Of a DNA stretch of 64,000 nucleotides, positions 60,400 through 64,000 are shown piece after piece; the stretch's first letter is position 1; each line of letters starts with the position of its first letter. The notes under the pieces were generated by a model, which saw only the letters and a list, made by a program, of their open reading frames with translations, searched no databases and was not told where the DNA came from. The position numbers and the translations under genes were made by a program. The stretch is from Paenibacillus ginsengarvi (lineage in GTDB: Bacteria; Bacillota; Bacilli; Paenibacillales; NBRC-103111), in assembly GCF_003626695.1 (NCBI RefSeq), contig NZ_RBAH01000003.1, forward strand, positions 125,641 to 189,640, read 5' to 3'.

Positions 60400-62874
60400 T
60401 CAGTCGAACGTAATCGAACGGAACGCCTGCTCCAGCCTGCTTGCGTTGCTCTCCGTATGGGAGGCATCCTCGAGCCGCATCGTAACTGTGTAAACGATAT
60501 TGCCTTTGGCAAACACATAAACCCTCTCTTCGTACGGGTCCTTTTTCTTCTTGTACGTCACTTGGAACGCTTTGCCCGGCATATCGAATATCGTTTCGTC
60601 CATCGACTCGTAGAGGAACAACGGATCGTTTTCCGAGCTTTTTTTGTACGATTGTTCGAGATTTTTGACCACGTCGTCAAAGCGGCCGCGATCGTCGGCG
60701 CTGATCTGGAATTTGCCCCCGGTAAACAGGAAGGTGGCCTCGGGGCGATCCTCCTTGGCGAAGTAGCCGGACAAATACTCCCACGTCTCCGGTACTTGCA
60801 CCGAGTATTTGTATTTGGCATTGCGCACGGTTAACTTCCGGTTCGGATCGAGCAGCTCGCTTTCGTCCTGAATGACGCCCAGGCTCGAGTTCATCGCCTC
60901 TTTGGATAGCGACAGCGACTTGACGAGCTTACGCAGGAAGCTCTGCATCTCGTCTCCCTCGTTTTTCTCGTCGTACGAGACGGCAATCTCGTACTTATAC
61001 TTATCCTTGATGAAATAGATCGAGTGAAGGTATTCCCACGCCTCGCCCTGGTACGCGCCGAACCTGGCCTGCTTCGCCGGAATGCCCCCTGCCAGCTCCA
61101 GCTCGTGCCACGAGCCTGCCTCGCGGCTGCTCTCCACATATTGGTCCTCGAACTGCTTTTGTTCCCGCTCGGTCCAAGCATCCAGCGTATCGCCCGAAGA
61201 AGCGGACGTAACCTTTACGGTTACCTGCACCGTCTCGTCCTTATTTAAGTAGGTCGGCAGATCGGCATATTCGGATTCGGTCCAATCAGCTGGAAGCTCA
61301 AGCGTCAAGCCGTATTCGTTCGTATAAGGCACGTCTCCTTCTTTATAGATGGAGATGTCCTTCAGCGCCTCGTCCTTCGTATCGAACGTCAGCCGGAAGC
61401 TGTCCAGCAGATCAGCATACATATTATGCTTGAAGCTGTTTTTGTAGTTCTCTTCATTTTGCACGTACAGCAGTAAATAATACACTTTATCGCCCTTCAG
61501 GAAAGCGCGGGTCTGGTAGTACGAGCCTTCTGTCGTCTTGCCGACGACTTTGGCGTAAGAAGAATCCCCCTGCTCGACATAACGCTTTTCCAGCAAAATG
61601 TCGCCGGACCGCTCCACCGCCTTGCGGATCAAGCCGACCGGAGACAAATCCTCGCTCATCCGCTCCTCCACAGACACGCTCAGAGCGAACTCGCTCTTGG
61701 AATCGGCAAACAGAACCGTATTGCCCTCGTCCGACTGCCGCGCCTTGATGAGCCCGGCCGGGTATTTGAGCGACCAGCCGAAATGGCTGTCACCGATCCG
61801 CGTCTTGCCCCGGTCGGAGTCGATATAGGAGCCGTCCGATGTTTTCACCCAGCCTTCGCCTGAGCCTTCCTCCTCACCGAGCACGACCTTGCGCGTAACG
61901 GTCTGGCCGCCGGATTTCAGCGTAATTTGGACCGACTGCTTGGGCAAATAGTTTTTCATCAGCTCATTGAACTGGATCGTCGTCTTTACGCTGGCCTGAT
62001 CGAACTTCAGCAGCGTATCCCCCTGCTTGATGCCGGCAACCGCCGCCGGCGAATCGGGATCGACGTAGGCTACCCGCAGCTCTTCCTCTGTGGGCAGCCC
62101 GACTACTGCTTCCCAGCTCTCTTCAAGCTCCACGCCGAGGTAAGGGCGCATCACTTTGCCGTATGTAAAAAAATGATGGAGCACGTACTGCACCGTATCG
62201 ACCGGGATCGCAAACCCCAGACTGTCGATCGAGCTGTCGACAAACTTCATCGTATTGATGCCGACGACTTGCCCCTTCCGGTTGACGAGCGCTCCGCCGC
62301 TGTTGCCCGGATTGATTGCCGCGTCCGTTTGCAGCAGCTGGTACTTCGATTGCACCGCCCGCTCCAGACCGCTTATGATGCCCACCGTGACCGAATTGCG
62401 CAGCGCGAACGAAATCGGCGTACCGATCGCCATCACCGTTTCGCCGACCAGCACATCGCTCGGCTTGGCGAACTCGGCCGCCTTCAGGCCGGCAGCCTCG
62501 ATTTTGACGAGCGCCAGATCGCTTTCCTCGTCATAATGCGTTGTCTTCCCCGGGTAAGAGGTCCCGTCCGATGTGACGACTACAATATTGCTCATATTTT
62601 TGACGACATGAGCATTCGTAATGATGTAGCCGTCCGCTCGGACGACAACCCCGGTGCCGTGCGCCAAATCAAACCGGTTCGATGGCTTGCCTGCGTCCTC
62701 CGCAGGCTTCCCGATGATCGCGACGACCGATGCCGTAACCTGCTTGACGACGTCGGAAATTTCCCCTGAGCCAGCAGCGGCCGCCCGTGCCGGAGCCGCC
62801 CAGCCGAACGCCCCGATCAGGGCTGCCGCAAGCAGCAGCGCGAGCATCTTGCCCGGTATCGTTCCCCTTTTCAT
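60400..62874 (-). CDS. HtrA-type serine protease with PDZ and three C-terminal PsbP-like domains
   Basis: An 824-residue exported protein. A signal peptide with an Ala-rich end (ending near APARAAAA) is followed by a trypsin-like domain with the triad in TNAHVVKN (His), EESDLALVKI (Asp) and NPGNSGGAL (Ser), a PDZ domain (about 225-315; DPDSPAAVAGIKQGDTLL), and then three related units of about 150 residues starting at FGWSLKYP, YGLTLELP and YKYSVQVP, each ending in a DSFR/SLSL/AFRSITFD-like helix. These match the PsbP/DUF1795-type fold found in surface proteins. The ATG at 62874 has GGGAG 7 bases upstream. It probably degrades or chaperones misfolded surface proteins. Confidence 0.9.
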   Translation of the reverse strand: MKRGTIPGKMLALLLAAALIGAFGWAAPARAAAAGSGEISDVVKQVTASVVAIIGKPAEDAGKPSNRFDLAHGTGVVVRADGYIITNAHVVKNMSNIVVVTSDGTSYPGKTTHYDEESDLALVKIEAAGLKAAEFAKPSDVLVGETVMAIGTPISFALRNSVTVGIISGLERAVQSKYQLLQTDAAINPGNSGGALVNRKGQVVGINTMKFVDSSIDSLGFAIPVDTVQYVLHHFFTYGKVMRPYLGVELEESWEAVVGLPTEEELRVAYVDPDSPAAVAGIKQGDTLLKFDQASVKTTIQFNELMKNYLPKQSVQITLKSGGQTVTRKVVLGEEEGSGEGWVKTSDGSYIDSDRGKTRIGDSHFGWSLKYPAGLIKARQSDEGNTVLFADSKSEFALSVSVEERMSEDLSPVGLIRKAVERSGDILLEKRYVEQGDSSYAKVVGKTTEGSYYQTRAFLKGDKVYYLLLYVQNEENYKNSFKHNMYADLLDSFRLTFDTKDEALKDISIYKEGDVPYTNEYGLTLELPADWTESEYADLPTYLNKDETVQVTVKVTSASSGDTLDAWTEREQKQFEDQYVESSREAGSWHELELAGGIPAKQARFGAYQGEAWEYLHSIYFIKDKYKYEIAVSYDEKNEGDEMQSFLRKLVKSLSLSKEAMNSSLGVIQDESELLDPNRKLTVRNAKYKYSVQVPETWEYLSGYFAKEDRPEATFLFTGGKFQISADDRGRFDDVVKNLEQSYKKSSENDPLFLYESMDETIFDMPGKAFQVTYKKKKDPYEERVYVFAKGNIVYTVTMRLEDASHTESNASRLEQAFRSITFD

Positions 62875-63025
62875 GAATCTGCTCCCTCTCCCCATATACG
62901 ATGGAACCAGCTGCCCGGTCCTCGGATTCTGTCATTCTTCTTGAATCTATCATATGGGAATGAGAGGAAGCAATACCAATCGGCCTCTCTCGAAGGAGTT
63001 ATGGAATGGATGAAAACGGCAAAGC

Positions 63026-63058
63026 AAAAAGCCCGGGAACAGATTCGTTCCGGACTTC
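63026..63058 (-). terminator. Terminator of small coiled-coil gene
   Basis: On the minus strand AGTCCGGAAC pairs with GTTCCCGGGCT with a small bulge, followed by TTTTGCTTT. It lies about 55 bases past the stop of the gene at 63114. Confidence 0.7.
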
Positions 63059-63113
63059 CAGACCTATCCCTGCTCTGCGCGGCGTGCCCAAGCGCTTCAG
63101 CCGCAATCGTTCA

Positions 63114-63401
63114 TCACGTATTGTTCGGCTGGTGGTAGGCCTGGCCGCTTTGCTTCAGCTCCGCCAGCTCCTGCTTCTCCTCCGCCAGCATCTCTTCGGC
63201 CAGCTCCACGGCCGTTTCGTTGTGGCTTAGGCCGGCTTGGTCGACAGCCCGCTCCGCTTTGGCGACCGACTGCTCCGCTTGCGAGATCGTTTGCTCCGAC
63301 GGATGAGACTGCGCCTGGGTAACGGCTTCGTGCGCGTGCTCCACCGAATTTTGAGCCTGAGAGATCGGGTTTTGCGATTGCAAACTGGAATCGTACTTCA
63401 T
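63114..63401 (-). CDS. Small Gln/Ala-rich helical protein
   Basis: A 95-residue soluble protein with no signal peptide or cysteines. It is built of repeated Ala/Gln-rich helices of the form SQAQNSVEHAHEAVTQAQ and SQAEQSVAKAERAVDQAG, which suggests coiled-coil or helical-bundle packing and internal duplication. No family is recognised; DUF-type spore or stress proteins of Firmicutes look similar in composition. AAGGAGG stands before the ATG. It is a single gene between terminators. Confidence 0.72.
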   Translation of the reverse strand: MKYDSSLQSQNPISQAQNSVEHAHEAVTQAQSHPSEQTISQAEQSVAKAERAVDQAGLSHNETAVELAEEMLAEEKQELAELKQSGQAYHQPNNT

Positions 63402-63578
63402 TGTGCGCGCCCTCCTTCTTGAGTGGGTAAGCCTTTGCCGCGTGACCTGCAGCCGCCTGCGGCATCGCGGTTCACGTTTTACTATGAGAATAAGGACTCA
63501 TTTTTATGCGCGGGCGGCTAACGTGCAGGAAAATTCCACCTGTTCGTCAAATACCAATTTATCTGGGAGGGATTGCCT

Positions 63579-64000
63579 GTGCTGCGCGTCTTTATAAGTT
63601 CGACCATCCGCGATCTCGCGTTTGTCCGTTCGAGTCTGGCCGGACAAATCGAATCGCAGCTTGGTCATCACGCGGTCGTCTCCGAATCGATCGAATTCAA
63701 CTTTACCGGAACCGGCAACATCGTCGACAGCTGCATGGAGGAAATCGAGAAGTCGGACGTGTATTTGCTCGTCATCGGGGAACGATACGGCAGCATCGTG
63801 CCGGAATGGGGCATCAGCATTACGCATGCGGAATACCGGCACGCGCTCGCGACAGGCAAGCCGGTACTCGTCATGGTGCTGAACCGGATCTGGATTTTGT
63901 ACCAAGACAACTCGGCTTCGCTGGAGTCTCCTTTGAAACAGTTCATCGAGGAGGTTGCGAGCAATTTCGCCCGCAACGTTAAGCCGTTCGATCATTCGGA
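63579..64000 (+). CDS. DUF4062-domain protein, 5' part
   Basis: The frame runs off the window; 140 residues are visible. The start is GTG, seven bases after GGGAGGG. The sequence begins VLRVFISSTIRDLAFVR and continues with DSCMEEIEKSDVYLLVIGERYGSI and ISITHAEYRHALATGKPVLV, the full DUF4062 pattern, a Rossmann-like domain related to TIR/SLOG domains. In many bacteria this domain is fused to NTPase or repeat domains in putative defence or signalling proteins. The rest of this protein, and so its role, lies beyond the window. Confidence 0.85.
   Translation, partial: MLRVFISSTIRDLAFVRSSLAGQIESQLGHHAVVSESIEFNFTGTGNIVDSCMEEIEKSDVYLLVIGERYGSIVPEWGISITHAEYRHALATGKPVLVMVLNRIWILYQDNSASLESPLKQFIEEVASNFARNVKPFDHS

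Noticed and set aside
62941-63138. Short plus-strand frame between the HtrA and coiled-coil genes
   Set aside because: It runs through the terminator hairpin at 63026-63058 and overlaps the 3' end of the opposite gene; the translation is not protein-like.

Overview
The window looks like chromosomal DNA of a Gram-positive, Paenibacillaceae-type Firmicute (Paenibacillus/Cohnella-like; inferred, not proven). The support is strong GGAGG-type ribosome binding sites, frequent TTG and GTG starts, lipobox solute-binding proteins of about 440-540 residues, LplB/LplC-type permeases, YesS-like membrane AraC regulators and a BceABRS-type detoxification set. Base composition is moderately GC-rich, with a very GC-rich murQ and a few AT-rich genes. 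I see no tRNA, rRNA, insertion sequence or CRISPR array.

Bases 1-6.6 kb: the end of an AraC-family gene converges on transport module A (LplB, LplC, lipoprotein SBP) and its YesS-like regulator. Bases 7.0-17.7 kb form an amino-sugar/glycan island. A plus-strand operon encodes an alpha/alpha-toroid protein, NanE epimerase and an FAD oxidoreductase. Facing it are cysK alone, the operon murQ - DUF4434 - ROK kinase, and the operon SBP - sialidase-fold protein. The last has two GAACAWTGTTC palindromes, one inside its promoter. Ahead of murQ lies an array of four short palindromic repeats.

Bases 18.6-35 kb are an envelope-defence region: a heterodimeric ABC exporter pair, a serine hydrolase, a BceAB-like transporter, a small Cys-rich protein, a membrane-anchored propeller-like protein, a BceRS-like two-component system, a GT-C glycosyltransferase-like protein, and a second OmpR/HK pair followed by an S41 peptidase. 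A TTACA-N4-TGTCA box ahead of the BceAB genes probably links them to the BceRS pair.

Bases 35-49.7 kb hold two more copies of the regulator/transporter module. Module B is SBP, LplB, LplC. Module C is LplB, LplC, SBP, a GNAT acetyltransferase and a second sialidase-fold protein. None of the three transporters has an ATPase gene here, so they probably share a MsmX-type ATPase encoded elsewhere.

Bases 49.8-64 kb are mostly single genes: a small membrane protein with two BamE-like repeats, a PhoX-type phosphatase, a membrane-fused multicopper oxidase, a CNNM/CBS protein, an AI-2E transporter, a membrane HD-GYP protein, a YhdH/YhfP oxidoreductase, an HtrA protease with three added C-terminal domains, small proteins, and the start of a DUF4062 gene that runs off the window.

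Taken together, the first and third quarters appear to sense, import and dismantle an amino-sugar-containing oligosaccharide. The sialidase-fold proteins, the FAD oxidoreductase and DUF4434 are the parts whose chemistry is not explained by known pathways.
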